Positions 18,251-27,624 are shown, counted from the first letter of the stretch. The stretch: DNA of 64,000 bases from Sphingomonas astaxanthinifaciens DSM 22298 (GCF_000711715.1 NZ_JONN01000001.1:1-64000); one strand, 5' to 3'. Made by a program: numbers and translations. Notes: generated by a model not told the origin, from the sequence alone.

Positions 18251-18278
18251 TCATGCTTGGCCAGTCAGGCGGTTCGCT

Positions 18279-18536
18279 TTAGCGAACGCGACCGCGACGG
18301 ACCAGGTTGACGATCGCCAGCAGGACGATCGCGCCCAGCAGCGAATAAAGGAAGCTGGTGACGGTGATCCCGTTGTTCAGGCTGGCGCCACCGCCGAGCA
18401 GGAAGCCGGCGAGCGCGGCGCCGATGATGCCGACGATGATGTTCAGGAAAATGCCCTGCTGACCGTCGGTCCGCATCACGATGCTCGCAAGCCAGCCGCA
18501 CACGCCGCCGACGATAAGCCAAATAAGAATACCCAT
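18279..18536 (-). CDS. GlsB/YeaQ/YmgE family stress-response membrane protein (3 of 3)
   Basis: 85 residues, with a clear family start MGILIWLIVGGVCGWLASIV, the loop TDGQQGIFLNIIVGIIGA and an Arg-rich tail. ATG 18536 follows AGGAGG. It is closer to the YeaQ consensus than the protein at 17929-18201. Confidence 0.9.
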   Translation of the reverse strand: MGILIWLIVGGVCGWLASIVMRTDGQQGIFLNIIVGIIGAALAGFLLGGGASLNNGITVTSFLYSLLGAIVLLAIVNLVRRGRVR

Positions 18537-18696
18537 GGTCGTCCCTCCTGTATCGTCCGTCCTGACGTGCCCGCCGGACGGTTGTTGCGGCAACAAGACG
18601 CCTCTGCGGCGTGCTTGTTCCGAGAGGAGGAACGGGTCGTTGCTGTATCGGTTCCGAAACGAGGCTGCCGGGGTGCCCGGCCCCGGTCAGTGATCC

Positions 18697-18996
18697 TCAA
18701 TAGCGCTGCTGGCGCTCGTACACCTGGCGATAATGCTGGATACGGGTGACGCGCAGGCCCGGCATGCCGCTGCGGTCGACCGCGCGCTGCCAACTCGCGA
18801 ATTCCTCGAGGCTGAGCCCGTAGCGCTGGCAGGCCTCGTCGACCGTCAGCAGGCCGCCCGCGACCGCGGCCACGACTTCGGCCTTGCGACGGACGACCCA
18901 GCGGGTGGTGTCCGGCGAGGGAAGCGACTCGAGAGTCAGCGGCTCGCCGAGCGGGCCGATCACCTGATGCGGACGAAACTTCTGATTCTCTAGCAT
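18697..18996 (-). CDS. sciP: SciP-like CtrA inhibitor (DUF1153)
   Basis: 99 residues with the DUF1153 pattern PHQVIGPLGEPLTLESLPSP, then TTRWVVRRKAEVVAAVAGG and LTVDEACQRYGLSLEEFASW, ending in a basic LRVTRIQHYRQVYE tail. In Caulobacter SciP binds CtrA and blocks transcription of CtrA-dependent genes. ATG 18996 has GAGGA five bases before it. The start overlaps the stop of the short frame at 18990-19280 by 7 bp, which points to translational coupling. It is divergent from mnmA. Confidence 0.92.
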   Translation of the reverse strand: MLENQKFRPHQVIGPLGEPLTLESLPSPDTTRWVVRRKAEVVAAVAGGLLTVDEACQRYGLSLEEFASWQRAVDRSGMPGLRVTRIQHYRQVYERQQRY

Positions 18997-19280
18997 TGCT
19001 TCCTCAGGCCGATCTTGCTGGCGTCTTGTTGGGCATTGTTTACCGGCGCCCCCCTCAAGCAATTGTGAAGTCCGCTGGTAAACGCCTCCGTCACATTTGG
19101 CCGGGCGTCGGCAAAGGCGCCGCCGCGCGGGCCAGCCGCGCTGCCGTTCCCCGTCAGGAGCGCGACCACCGCCGCCAGCCGCGAGCCGCTGTCCCCGTTG
19201 GGGCCAAGGCTCGCCAGCACCGCGCCGAGCTCGTCGGAGCGCAATGCGGCTGCGGGAGAGAGATGCTTGCCCAGTTCCAC
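18990..19280 (-). CDS. Possible small protein coupled to sciP
   Basis: About 96 residues from GTG 19280 (or TTG 19283), beginning VELGKHLSPAAALRSDELGA. Third codon positions are nearly all G/C over its first two thirds and then lose this bias, as if only the first part is under coding constraint. The sequence is Ala/Gly/Leu-rich with no motif I know. The stop TAG overlaps the sciP start, and sciP's ribosome binding site lies within it. It may be a real small gene, or a leader frame that controls sciP translation. Confidence 0.4.
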   Translation of the reverse strand: MELGKHLSPAAALRSDELGAVLASLGPNGDSGSRLAAVVALLTGNGSAAGPRGGAFADARPNVTEAFTSGLHNCLRGAPVNNAQQDASKIGLRKQC

Positions 19281-19340
19281 CAACCTCTCGGCCTTCCTCC
19301 GTTACGACGCCACGAAGGCAGCACTAGCGAAAGAGGGTGA

Positions 19341-20483
19341 ATGCCGAGTAAAGACCCGGCCGTGTCCCGCACCGATTTTCAGCTCGGCAAGCCGGTTTCG
19401 GCCGCGCGCATCGTCGTCGCCATGTCCGGCGGGGTCGATTCGTCGGTGGCCGCGTTGCTCGCCGCGCAGAGCGGTGCCGAGGTCGTCGGGGTCACGCTCC
19501 AGCTCTACGACCATGGCGAAGCGGTGAAGCGGTCGGGCGCCTGCTGCGCGGGCCAGGACATCTATGACGCGGCGCAGGTCTGCGAGAAGCTCGGCATCGC
19601 GCATTATGTGCTCGACTACGAATCGCGCTTCCGCGAGGGCGTGATCGAGCGCTTCGCCGACGATTATGCCCGCGGCCGGACCCCGGTCCCCTGTTCGCTG
19701 TGCAACCAGGGGGTGAAGTTCACCGACCTCCATGGCTTCGCCCGCGAGCTGGGGGCCGATGCGCTGGTCACCGGCCATTATGTCCGGCGGGTGCTGAACG
19801 GCGGCAAGCCCGAGCTCCACAAGGGCCGCGATCCGGCGCGCGACCAGAGCTATTTCCTTTACGGGACCACCGCCGAGCAGCTCGACCTGCTGCGCTTTCC
19901 GATCGGCGAATTGCCCAAGGCCGAGGTCCGGGCGCTCGCCGCCGAGGCCGGGCTGCCGGTCGCGGCCAAGCCCGACAGCCAGGACATCTGCTTCGTCCCC
20001 GACGGCGATTATGCCGGGCTGGTCAAGCGGCTCCGACCCGAGACCGAAGCGCCGGGCGAAATCGTCGATCTCGAGGGCCGGGTGCTCGGCCGGCATCCGG
20101 GGGTGGTGCACTTCACCGTCGGCCAGCGCCGCGGGCTCGAGATCGGCGGCCATGCCGAGCCGCTCTACGTAGTCCGGATCGAGCCCGAGGAGCGCCGGCT
20201 GGTGGTCGGCCCCAAGCCCGCCCTGGCGGTGGCGGAAGCGGCCGTCACCGACTGGAACTGGCTCGGCGAGGACCAGCGCGAGGTCGCGGTGAAGGTCCGC
20301 TCACTGAGCCGGCCGGTGCCCGCCACGCTCGAGGACGGGCGAATTCGTTTCCACCAGCCCGAATATGGGGTCGCGCCGGGCCAGGCCGCGGTCGTCTACG
20401 ATGGCGACCGGCTGCTCGGCGGGGGATGGATCGAGCGCACCGTCTCCGCCACCGCTTCCGCACCGCTTCGGGCGGTCGCCTGA
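19341..20483 (+). CDS. mnmA: tRNA 2-thiouridine(34) synthase MnmA
   Basis: 380 residues. The PP-loop SGGVDS is at 29-34. The catalytic cysteines are Cys121 ([10 protein letters not shown]) and Cys217 ([10 protein letters not shown]). The C-terminal beta-barrel is complete. It thiolates U34 of Lys, Glu and Gln tRNAs using persulfide sulfur and ATP. ATG 19341 is preceded by AGAGGGTGA. The stop is 1 bp from the start of the NUDIX gene. Confidence 0.96.
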   Translation: MPSKDPAVSRTDFQLGKPVSAARIVVAMSGGVDSSVAALLAAQSGAEVVGVTLQLYDHGEAVKRSGACCAGQDIYDAAQVCEKLGIAHYVLDYESRFREGVIERFADDYARGRTPVPCSLCNQGVKFTDLHGFARELGADALVTGHYVRRVLNGGKPELHKGRDPARDQSYFLYGTTAEQLDLLRFPIGELPKAEVRALAAEAGLPVAAKPDSQDICFVPDGDYAGLVKRLRPETEAPGEIVDLEGRVLGRHPGVVHFTVGQRRGLEIGGHAEPLYVVRIEPEERRLVVGPKPALAVAEAAVTDWNWLGEDQREVAVKVRSLSRPVPATLEDGRIRFHQPEYGVAPGQAAVVYDGDRLLGGGWIERTVSATASAPLRAVA

Positions 20484-20484
20484 C

Positions 20485-20949
20485 GTGGCGCTGCGCAGCG
20501 CCGGAGTCCTGCTCTACCGTCGCCGCGGGAATCGCACCGAAGTCCTGCTCGGCCATCCCGGCGGACCCTATTGGAAACGCAAGGACGAGGGGGCGTGGAT
20601 GGTCCCCAAGGGCGCGCTCGAACCCGGTGAAGTGGCGATCGAGGCGGCCGTCCGCGAATTCTCCGAGGAAGTCGGTCCTGTCCCGCCGGGCGTTCCGGTG
20701 CCGCTTCGGACGGTTCGCCAGAATGGCGGCAAGGTGGTCGAGGTGTTCGCGCTCGAAGGCGACTTCGACCCCGCCGACCTCATCAGCGCCGATTTCGAGC
20801 TCGAATGGCCGCCCCGCTCGGGCCGGATGCGCCGTTATCCCGAACTCGACCAGGTCGAGTGGATGACACTCGACGAGGCCGACCGGCGGATCCTGAAGAG
20901 CCAGCAGCCGGTGCTCGATTCGCTGCGGACGATGCTGGCCGACGGCTAG
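20485..20949 (+). CDS. NUDIX hydrolase
   Basis: 154 residues from GTG 20485, which lies directly after the mnmA stop codon. The NUDIX box is intact: G-x5-E-x7-REFSEEVG within GALEPGEVAIEAAVREFSEE and the residues after it. The layout (RSAGVLLYRR, then WMVPKG) resembles NUDIX enzymes of the diadenosine polyphosphate/house-cleaning type, but the substrate is not evident. It is probably co-transcribed with mnmA. Confidence 0.9.
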   Translation: MALRSAGVLLYRRRGNRTEVLLGHPGGPYWKRKDEGAWMVPKGALEPGEVAIEAAVREFSEEVGPVPPGVPVPLRTVRQNGGKVVEVFALEGDFDPADLISADFELEWPPRSGRMRRYPELDQVEWMTLDEADRRILKSQQPVLDSLRTMLADG

Positions 20950-21725
20950 AGCTGGAAGCTGCCCTCGATCACGGTCCGGCAGCGGCCCGAGAGCAGCACC
21001 CGGTCGCCCTCGAGCCGGCAGTCGAGCACGCCCCCGCGCGGGCCGACCTGCGCCGCCGAGAAGTGACGGCGCTCGAGCCTGGCGGCCCAGAAGGGCACCA
21101 AAGCGGCATGGGCGGCGCCGGTCACCGGATCCTCGTCGATCCCGACATTGGCGGCGAAGACTCGGCTGGCGATCTCCTGTTCGTCGCCGCACGCGGTGAC
21201 GATCACGAGAGCGTCGATCCCGCGCAGCGCCGCAAAGTCGGGGCGCACGGCGCGGACCGACGCCTCGTCGTCGAGGAGGACGATGATCGTCTGCTCGGCA
21301 TTGCGGCCGACGAAGGTCTGGCCCGCGACGCCGAGCGCGGCGAGCGCCTCGGGCGCCTGCCTTGGCGCGACGCTGGCGGCGGGCAGGCTGAGCTGGAGCT
21401 GTTCCTCGCCGTCGCGGCGGACCGTCAGGATCCCGGCCTTGCGGGTGCGGAAACGGACTTCTTCGCCGGTGATCAGGATATGGCCCGAGGCGATGGTCGC
21501 ATGCCCGCACATCGGCACTTCGGTGGTCGGGGTGAACCAGCGCAATTCATAGTCGGCGTCGCCCTCGGCGGGGACGGTGAAGGCGGTCTCGCTCAAGTTG
21601 TTTTCGGCCGCGATGGCCTGGAGCGTCGCGTCCGGAAGCCATTCCTCGAGCGGCATCACCGCCGCCGGATTGCCGGTCAGCGGCTCGGGCGCGAAAGCGT
21701 CGACCTGGAAGAAGGGAATGATCAT
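20946..21725 (-). CDS. PhzF family isomerase/epimerase-like protein
   Basis: 259 residues with the two-domain PhzF fold. FFQVDAFAPEPLTGNPAAV opens the protein, the catalytic glutamate (Glu46) is in ENNLSETAF, and FTPTTEVPMCGHATIASGH follows. PhzF itself isomerises a phenazine precursor, but most relatives have unknown substrates and there are no phenazine genes here. The start overlaps the stop of the CDF transporter by 4 bp. Confidence 0.9.
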   Translation of the reverse strand: MIIPFFQVDAFAPEPLTGNPAAVMPLEEWLPDATLQAIAAENNLSETAFTVPAEGDADYELRWFTPTTEVPMCGHATIASGHILITGEEVRFRTRKAGILTVRRDGEEQLQLSLPAASVAPRQAPEALAALGVAGQTFVGRNAEQTIIVLLDDEASVRAVRPDFAALRGIDALVIVTACGDEQEIASRVFAANVGIDEDPVTGAAHAALVPFWAARLERRHFSAAQVGPRGGVLDCRLEGDRVLLSGRCRTVIEGSFQL

Positions 21726-22648
21726 CGCCGCTCCGTCAGATGGTGGGGGAGCATGCCCTCTCGGTCGGTATGCCCCTCGGGGTCGAGGTGGAGCAGGATC
21801 TCGGTGCCGGGAAAGCGCTGCTGGAGTGCCTCCTCGACCCGGTCGAGCCGGTCATGGGCCTCGCGCACGGTCCAGTCCTCGGGCACCCAGACGTGGAACT
21901 GGATGAAGTCATGGACCCCCGAGGTGCGGGTGCGGACGTCGTGGATGCCCTTCAACTCGGGATAGTCGGCGCAGGCGGCGAGGAAGGCCTCGCGCTTTTC
22001 CGGCGGCCATTCGGCGTCCATCAGCTGGTCGACGCTGGCTCCGGCCGAGCTCCACGCGCCCCACAGCAGCCACAAGGCGATGATCACCCCGAACACCGCG
22101 TCGGCGCCGCTGATCTTCAGATAATGGTCGATCACCAGCGCCGCGATCACCGCGCCATTGAGATAGAGGTCCGAGGCGTAATGGAGATTGTCGGTCTGGA
22201 TCGCGATCGAGCCGGTGCGGGCGATCACGCGCTTCTGATAGGAGAGCAGGAGCAGGGTCCCCGCCATGGCGAAAACCGACACGCCGATGCCGATCTCGGG
22301 ATTGGCCGTCTCTGCGCCGTGGAGCAGCCGGTCGATCGCGCGCCAGCCGATGCCGAGCGCGCTGATGGTGATCAGCACCACCTGCCCCAAGGCGACCAGC
22401 GCCTCCGCCTTGCCGTGGCCGAAGCGGTGGTCGTGGTCGGCCGGAAGCGCGGCGATCCGCACCCCGATCAGGGTGACGATGCTGGCGATGAGGTCGAGCC
22501 CGGTGTCGGCAAGGCTGCCGAGCATGGCGGTGGAATCGGTCGCGATCGCCGCCCAGCTCTTGGCGACGAGCAAAGTCAGCGCCATGCCGACGCTGGCCAG
22601 CGCCGCCCGCTGCGACAGGCGCGCGCGTTCGGGTCCGGTCACCCTCAT
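21722..22648 (-). CDS. Cation diffusion facilitator (FieF-like metal exporter)
   Basis: 308 residues. There are six membrane helices, with the metal-site HDHRFGHGKAEAL after helix 2 and DLYLNGAVIAALVID in helix 5 carrying the second half of the site. A cytoplasmic ferredoxin-like domain (SGVHDFIQFHVWVPEDW) follows. It exports Zn2+/Fe2+ or similar ions by proton exchange. ATG 22648 overlaps the pdxH stop by 4 bp, so it is in an operon pdxH, CDF, PhzF. Confidence 0.92.
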   Translation of the reverse strand: MRVTGPERARLSQRAALASVGMALTLLVAKSWAAIATDSTAMLGSLADTGLDLIASIVTLIGVRIAALPADHDHRFGHGKAEALVALGQVVLITISALGIGWRAIDRLLHGAETANPEIGIGVSVFAMAGTLLLLSYQKRVIARTGSIAIQTDNLHYASDLYLNGAVIAALVIDHYLKISGADAVFGVIIALWLLWGAWSSAGASVDQLMDAEWPPEKREAFLAACADYPELKGIHDVRTRTSGVHDFIQFHVWVPEDWTVREAHDRLDRVEEALQQRFPGTEILLHLDPEGHTDREGMLPHHLTERR

Positions 22649-23229
22649 GGGTAGAGCAGGCCCTCGGTCCAGCTGCCGTCGGCCTGGCGCGTGAAAAGGC
22701 GGCGATGGTGGAGGCGGAATTCGCCGTCTTCCCAGAATTCGATCCGCTCGGGCACCAGCCGGAAACCCGACCAGTGCGGCGGACGGCCGACCTCGCCGTC
22801 GCCGAAGCGGGCCTTCACCTCGTCGATCCGGGCAAGGAAGGTCTCGCGGCTGTCGAGCGGGCGCGACTGGTCGCTGGCCCAGGCGCCGATCCGGCTGTTG
22901 CGCGAGCGGCTGGCGAAATAGGCATCGGCATCGGCCTCGCTGACCGGCACCAGTGTGCCCTCGGCGCGGACCTGCTTGCGCAAGCTCTTCCAGTGAATGC
23001 ACAGCGCCGCATGCGGATTGGCGGCGATTTCGCGGCCCTTGCGGCTTTCGAGGTTGGTGAAGAAGCCGAAGCCCTCGGGCCCGTGGCGGCGCATCAGCAC
23101 CATCCGCACCGACGGGCGCCCGTCGGGGGTGGCGGTCGCCAGCGCCATGGCATCGGGGTCGTTGGGCTCTTGCTGCTCGGCCTGTGCCATCCACTCGGCG
23201 AACAGGGCGAAGGGGTCGGTGCCGGCCAT
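22645..23229 (-). CDS. pdxH: Pyridoxamine 5'-phosphate oxidase
   Basis: 194 residues from ATG 23229 (MAGTDPFALFAEWM); an ATG at 23265 would add 12 residues. FMN- and PLP-binding motifs are present: RPSVRMVLMRRHGPEGFGFF, SRKGREIAANPHAALC, and the C-terminal RLVPERIEFWEDGEFRLHHR. It makes PLP from PNP or PMP. It is the first gene of the operon with the CDF transporter and PhzF. Confidence 0.95.
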   Translation of the reverse strand: MAGTDPFALFAEWMAQAEQQEPNDPDAMALATATPDGRPSVRMVLMRRHGPEGFGFFTNLESRKGREIAANPHAALCIHWKSLRKQVRAEGTLVPVSEADADAYFASRSRNSRIGAWASDQSRPLDSRETFLARIDEVKARFGDGEVGRPPHWSGFRLVPERIEFWEDGEFRLHHRRLFTRQADGSWTEGLLYP

Positions 23230-23314
23230 GCCGGGCGCTCTATTCGCCGCCGCCTTGGCAGGCAAGCCGCGGACACATAGCTAGCGCGCACACGACTTTG
23301 CTCTAAGAGGAGCC

Positions 23315-24253
23315 ATGGATCTTTACGCACGCCTTGGGGTGAAACGGGGGGCGAGCGACGCCGAGATCAAGAAGGCGTATCGCTCCCTCGCCAAGCAGCT
23401 TCACCCCGACCGCAACAAGGACAATCCCAAGGCCGCCGAGCGTTTCGGCCAGGTCACGGCGGCCTATGACCTCCTGTCCGACGCCGACAAGCGCGCGCGC
23501 TACGACCGCGGCGAGATCGACGAGGAGGGCAATCCCAAGATGCCCTTCGGCGGCGGCTATGGCGGTGCGCGGCCGGGCGGGAGCGGTGGCTTCGAGGGAT
23601 TTGGCGGGGCTGGGGCGGGCTCGGCCGGGCCCGACCTTTCCGACCTGTTCGAGGGCCTGTTCGGCGGCAGCAGCCGGCGCGCTGGCGGTTTTGGCGGCGG
23701 AAGCGCGGGTGCGCGGCCGCGGGCCAGCGTTCGCGGGGCCGATGTCGCCTACCGTTTGACCGTCCCCTTCACCGATGCCGCGACCCTCTCGCCCCAGCGA
23801 GTGACACTGGCGGACGGCGCGACGATCGAACTCAAGCTTCCCAAGGGCGTCGAGGACGGGTCCAAGATCCGACTAGCCGGCAAGGGCGAAAAGGGCCCGG
23901 GCGGCAATGGCGACGCAATCGTCACGATCGCGATCGAGCCGCACCGCTTCTTCACCCGCGACGGAAACAATGTCCGCCTCGACCTGCCGGTCGGCCTCAG
24001 GGAAGCCGTGCTCGGCGCCAAGGTGAAGGTGCCGACCCCGGACGGGCCGGTGATGCTGAGCATTCCCAAGGGCGCGAGCTCGGGCAAGGTGCTCAGGATC
24101 AAGGGCCGCGGATTCAGCGACAAGGCCGGCACCCGCGGTGACCTCCTCGTCACCCTGATGGTCGAGATCCCCGCCGGCGATGCCGCGCTCGAGCAGTTCG
24201 TGCAGGGCTGGAACGGCGGCGAAGGCAACCCGCGGGCGGGGCTCGGCGTCTAG
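23315..24253 (+). CDS. DnaJ-like co-chaperone (CbpA/class B type)
   Basis: 312 residues. The J domain is at 1-65 with HPD at 30-32. A Gly/Phe-rich linker ([20 protein letters not shown]) is followed by the two C-terminal beta domains, with no CxxCxGxG zinc finger, so this is a class B (CbpA-like) protein that stimulates DnaK. ATG 23315 follows GAGGAGCC. Confidence 0.93.
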   Translation: MDLYARLGVKRGASDAEIKKAYRSLAKQLHPDRNKDNPKAAERFGQVTAAYDLLSDADKRARYDRGEIDEEGNPKMPFGGGYGGARPGGSGGFEGFGGAGAGSAGPDLSDLFEGLFGGSSRRAGGFGGGSAGARPRASVRGADVAYRLTVPFTDAATLSPQRVTLADGATIELKLPKGVEDGSKIRLAGKGEKGPGGNGDAIVTIAIEPHRFFTRDGNNVRLDLPVGLREAVLGAKVKVPTPDGPVMLSIPKGASSGKVLRIKGRGFSDKAGTRGDLLVTLMVEIPAGDAALEQFVQGWNGGEGNPRAGLGV

Positions 24254-24262
24254 ACGCAAGCC

Positions 24263-25294
24263 ATGAAAGAGCTGTCGCCGCAAAGCCCCGAAGCCCGACG
24301 CAAGCGGCTGGCGCGGCTCAAGGCCCGCTTCGGCGAGCAGGTGGTCGACCGCATCCGGCCGGGAACCAAGCCGTTCGAGGTGATCAAGCGGATCGCGGTC
24401 GGGGTCTATACCGACGGCTTCATCCACGCCGGAAACCTCGCCTATCTCAGCCTGCTGGCGATGTTTCCCTTTTTCATCCTGGCGGCGGCGATCGCGCAGC
24501 TGCTGGGGTCGACCGAAGGCGCGCAGCAGGTCGTCTTCAACGTGCTGCGCTCGGTCCCGCCCGATATCGCCAAGGTGCTGCGCGAGCCGATCAACGAGGT
24601 GCTGACGGCGCGCCAGGGCCCTTTGCTGTGGTTCGGCGCGCTGGTCGGCCTGTGGACCGCGTCGAGCTTCATCGAGACGATCCGCGACATCCTACGCCGA
24701 GCCTATGGCGTCAAATATAGCGCACCCTTCTGGGAATATCGGCTGATCTCGATCATCTTCATGCTCGGCCTCGTGCTGCTGCTGATGATCGCGCTGGCGG
24801 TGACCGTGGTCCTGAGCTCGCTCGAGGCGCTGTTCGTCCACCTCGTGCCGCAATTCCAGGCGGTGGCCGATTCGCTCTTCCTGGTGAAGCTGGTACCGGC
24901 GGTGGCGCTCTACGCCACGGTCTATCTCGTCTTCGTCGTGCTGACGCCCTCGCGCTACCGCAAGCTTCACTGCCGCAAGTGGCCGGGCGCGCTGCTGGTC
25001 ACGTCCTGGTGGATCCTGACCGCGGTGCTGTTGCCCAAGGCGATCGGGCTCGCGGGCGGCTACAGCCTCACCTACGGCAGCCTTGCGGGCGTGATGATCA
25101 CCTTGCTGTTCTTCTTCACCGTGGGGCTGGGCGTCGTGATGGGCGCCGAACTCAACGCCGCACTGGCGGAAACCGGACCGACCGCGCTAGAGGGCGAGGT
25201 CTTCACGGGCCCGCACGCCGAGGAACTCGACGTCGAAGAACCGGGCCCGGGAGAGAAAGTCAGCAAGGGAAGCGGGGAGATCAGGGCGGCATGA
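24263..25294 (+). CDS. YihY/BrkB family membrane protein
   Basis: 343 residues. The YihY core shows FIHAGNLAYLSLLAMFPFFI, GLWTASSFIETIRDILRRAYG and a C-terminal TYGSLAGVMITLLFFFTVGL helix. Six membrane segments are likely and the tail is acidic. The family was once called ribonuclease BN in error; its function is unknown. The last 4 bp overlap fabI (ATGA). Confidence 0.9.
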   Translation: MKELSPQSPEARRKRLARLKARFGEQVVDRIRPGTKPFEVIKRIAVGVYTDGFIHAGNLAYLSLLAMFPFFILAAAIAQLLGSTEGAQQVVFNVLRSVPPDIAKVLREPINEVLTARQGPLLWFGALVGLWTASSFIETIRDILRRAYGVKYSAPFWEYRLISIIFMLGLVLLLMIALAVTVVLSSLEALFVHLVPQFQAVADSLFLVKLVPAVALYATVYLVFVVLTPSRYRKLHCRKWPGALLVTSWWILTAVLLPKAIGLAGGYSLTYGSLAGVMITLLFFFTVGLGVVMGAELNAALAETGPTALEGEVFTGPHAEELDVEEPGPGEKVSKGSGEIRAA

Positions 25295-26094
25295 CGGGTT
25301 TGATGACGGGCAAGCGCGGGCTGATCATGGGCCTCGCCAATGATCGCAGCCTCGCCTGGGGGATCGCCAAGCAGCTCCACGAGCAGGGCGCGGAGCTGGC
25401 CTTCTCCTACCAGGGCGAAGCGCTGGAGAAGCGGGTCCGTCCGCTCGCCGCCGAACTCGGCTCGGACTTCCTCGTCGACTGCGACGTCGGCGACATGGCC
25501 GCGCTCGACCGCACCTTCGCCGAGTTCGAGCAGCGCTGGGGCGGGATCGACTTCCTCGTCCATGCCATCGGTTTCTCCGACAAGAACGAGCTGCGCGGGC
25601 GCTTCGTCGATACGACCCTCGACAATTTTCTGCTGACCATGAACATCTCGGTCTACAGCTTCGTCGCGGTGGCGCAGCGTGCGGCCAGGCTGATGAAGCC
25701 CGGCGGAAGCCTGGTGACCCTGACCTACTACGGCGCCGAGAAGGTCATTCCGCACTACAATGTCATGGGCGTCGCCAAGGCCGCGCTCGAGACCGCGACC
25801 AAATATCTGGCGGCCGACCTCGGCAAGGACGGGATCCGCGTCAATGCGATCAGCGCCGGCCCGATCAAGACGCTGGCCGCGAGCGGGATCGGCGACTTCC
25901 GCTACATCCTCAAGTGGAACGAGCTCAACAGCCCGCTTCGCCGCAACGTCACCATCGAGGACGTCGGCGGGGCGGGGCTCTACCTGCTCAGCGATCTCTC
26001 GGCGGGAGTCACCGGCGAGATCCATCATGTCGACGCGGGCTATAATGTCGTCGGCATGAAGGCCGAGGACGCGCCCGACATCGCCACGGTCTAG
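25291..26094 (+). CDS. fabI: Enoyl-ACP reductase FabI
   Basis: 267 residues. An SDR fold with the FabI-type cofactor motif GLANDRSLAWGIA and the catalytic Tyr156-x6-Lys163 pair (YNVMGVAK). It reduces trans-2-enoyl-ACP with NADH in fatty acid elongation and is the triclosan target. ATG 25291 is within the end of the BrkB gene. A second in-frame ATG lies at 25303. Confidence 0.96.
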   Translation: MTGLMTGKRGLIMGLANDRSLAWGIAKQLHEQGAELAFSYQGEALEKRVRPLAAELGSDFLVDCDVGDMAALDRTFAEFEQRWGGIDFLVHAIGFSDKNELRGRFVDTTLDNFLLTMNISVYSFVAVAQRAARLMKPGGSLVTLTYYGAEKVIPHYNVMGVAKAALETATKYLAADLGKDGIRVNAISAGPIKTLAASGIGDFRYILKWNELNSPLRRNVTIEDVGGAGLYLLSDLSAGVTGEIHHVDAGYNVVGMKAEDAPDIATV

Positions 26095-26152
26095 CGCGCA
26101 GCTCGCGTCCGGGAGGCGGTAAGGAGTATCGTCCAAGAGGGGAGGTGATGCG

Positions 26153-26854
26153 ATGATCTTCCGACAGTTGAGCGAGCCGGAAACCTGCACCTACACCTAT
26201 CTGATCGGCTGCCGTGAGAGCGGGCTCGCGGCCTTGGTCGATCCGGCACTGGAGACGGTCGAGCGCGATCTCGATGTCCTGAAATCGCTCGGGCTCTCGC
26301 TTGCCTACACGGTCGAGACCCATATCCACGCCGACCATGTCACTTCCGCGGCGCGGCTCCGGGCGCTGACGGGCTGCCGGATCGCTTACCCCGAAATCGA
26401 TCGCCCGACCGAGGCCGATGTCGGCTTGCGCGAAAGCGAGCCGCTGGCGGTCGGCAAGGTCGAGGTGCGGCCGCTCTTCACGCCCGGCCATACCGCCGGC
26501 CACCACAGTTATCTGATCGACACCGGCGAGACGATCCGCGTGCTGACGGGCGACGCGCTGCTCATCGACGGCTGCGGACGGACCGACTTCCAGGGCGGCT
26601 GCCCGGTCGCGCTCTATCGCTCGGTGACCGAGAAGATCTTCGCCCTGCCCGACGAGACGCTCGTCTACCCTGGCCATGATTACAACAACCGCCGGGTCAG
26701 CACGGTCGCGCAGGAGCGGGACCGCAATCCGCGCCTCGGTGGCGGCAAGTCGGTCGAGGAATTCGTCGGGATCATGGCCGGGCTCAACCTGCCGCCGCCC
26801 AAGAAATTGCACGAAGCCGTGCCCGCCAATCTTCGCTGCGGCGCGCTGGCCTAG
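26153..26854 (+). CDS. ETHE1-like persulfide dioxygenase (MBL fold)
   Basis: 233 residues. The metal motif THIHADH gives ligands His57, His59 and His62 plus Asp61. The ETHE1-type features TPGHTAGHHSYL, DALLIDGCGRTDFQGG and YPGHDYNNRR are in place. ETHE1 proteins oxidise glutathione persulfide to sulfite using a single iron. A GGGGAGGTGATGCG leader gives a strong ribosome binding site at ATG 26153. It stands alone next to the broken ppk2 gene. Confidence 0.9.
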   Translation: MIFRQLSEPETCTYTYLIGCRESGLAALVDPALETVERDLDVLKSLGLSLAYTVETHIHADHVTSAARLRALTGCRIAYPEIDRPTEADVGLRESEPLAVGKVEVRPLFTPGHTAGHHSYLIDTGETIRVLTGDALLIDGCGRTDFQGGCPVALYRSVTEKIFALPDETLVYPGHDYNNRRVSTVAQERDRNPRLGGGKSVEEFVGIMAGLNLPPPKKLHEAVPANLRCGALA

Positions 26855-27624
26855 CCGAAGGGCTTGATCGGCTTCTTCCCGCCGAACTCTTCTTCGAACG
26901 ATTCGTGGCCAAGCGGCGTGAGGGTTGGCAGCGGCTCGTCGATCCTGGTGTCGGGGAGACGGTAGAGCAGGTCGCGGATAAGGGTCAGCCGGCCACGCTT
27001 CTGGTCATTGAAATCGACGAGCGTCCAAGGGGCGTGTTTGGTGTCGGTCGCCGCGAGCATGGCCTGCCGCGCCTCGGTATAGTCGGCGTAGCGCTGCCGG
27101 GCGGCTTCGTCGATCGGTGACAATTTCCACTGCTTGAGGGGGTCGGAAAGGCGCTCGGCAAAGCGCTCTTCCTGCTCGGCCTGGTCACAGGTCAGTCAAT
27201 ATTTGAAGAGCAGGATGCCATCGTCGACGAGCATCTTTTCGAACCGGGGTGCGGCCTCGAGGAAGGCGTCGACCTGGTCGGGCGTGGCGAAGCCCATGAC
27301 CTTCTCGACCCCGGCGCGATTGTACCAGCTGCGGTCGAACAGCGCGATCTGGCCCTTGCCCGGAAGGTGCGGGACGTAGCGCTGAAAATACCATTGCCCG
27401 GCTTCCTCCTCGCTCGGCTTGGAGAGCGCGGTGATCCGGCACTGGCGCGGGTTGAGGTTCTCGGCGACGGCCTTGATCGCCCCGCCCTTGCCGGCGGTGT
27501 CGCGCCCTTCGAACAGGACGAGGAGCCGCTGGCCGGTGGCGGCGACCCAGCGCGCCATGGCGACGAGCTCGACCTGCATCGGTTCGAGCAGCTCCTCATA
27601 GTCCTTGCGCTTCAATCGATCCAT
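26851..27624 (-). pseudogene. ppk2: Polyphosphate kinase 2, interrupted by an in-frame TGA
   Basis: The frame from ATG 27624 encodes a normal PPK2: Walker [10 protein letters not shown] (residues 40-48) and Walker [15 protein letters not shown] (94-107). At codon 143 (27196-27198) TAT-TGA-CTG-ACC replaces the Tyr-Trp-Leu-Thr expected at this point. The same frame then continues with the usual C-terminus (CDQAEQEERFAERLSDPLKQ and on) to a stop at 26851. One TGG-to-TGA change therefore truncates a 257-residue protein to 142 residues, after the lid but before the last third of the fold. Reading is otherwise intact, so the event is recent, or a sequencing error, or the stop is read through. Confidence 0.9.

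Noticed and set aside
27196..27198. TGA in ppk2 as selenocysteine or programmed readthrough
   Set aside because: PPK2 relatives have Trp at this site, no stem-loop typical of SECIS is apparent after it, and a single point mutation explains the data more simply.
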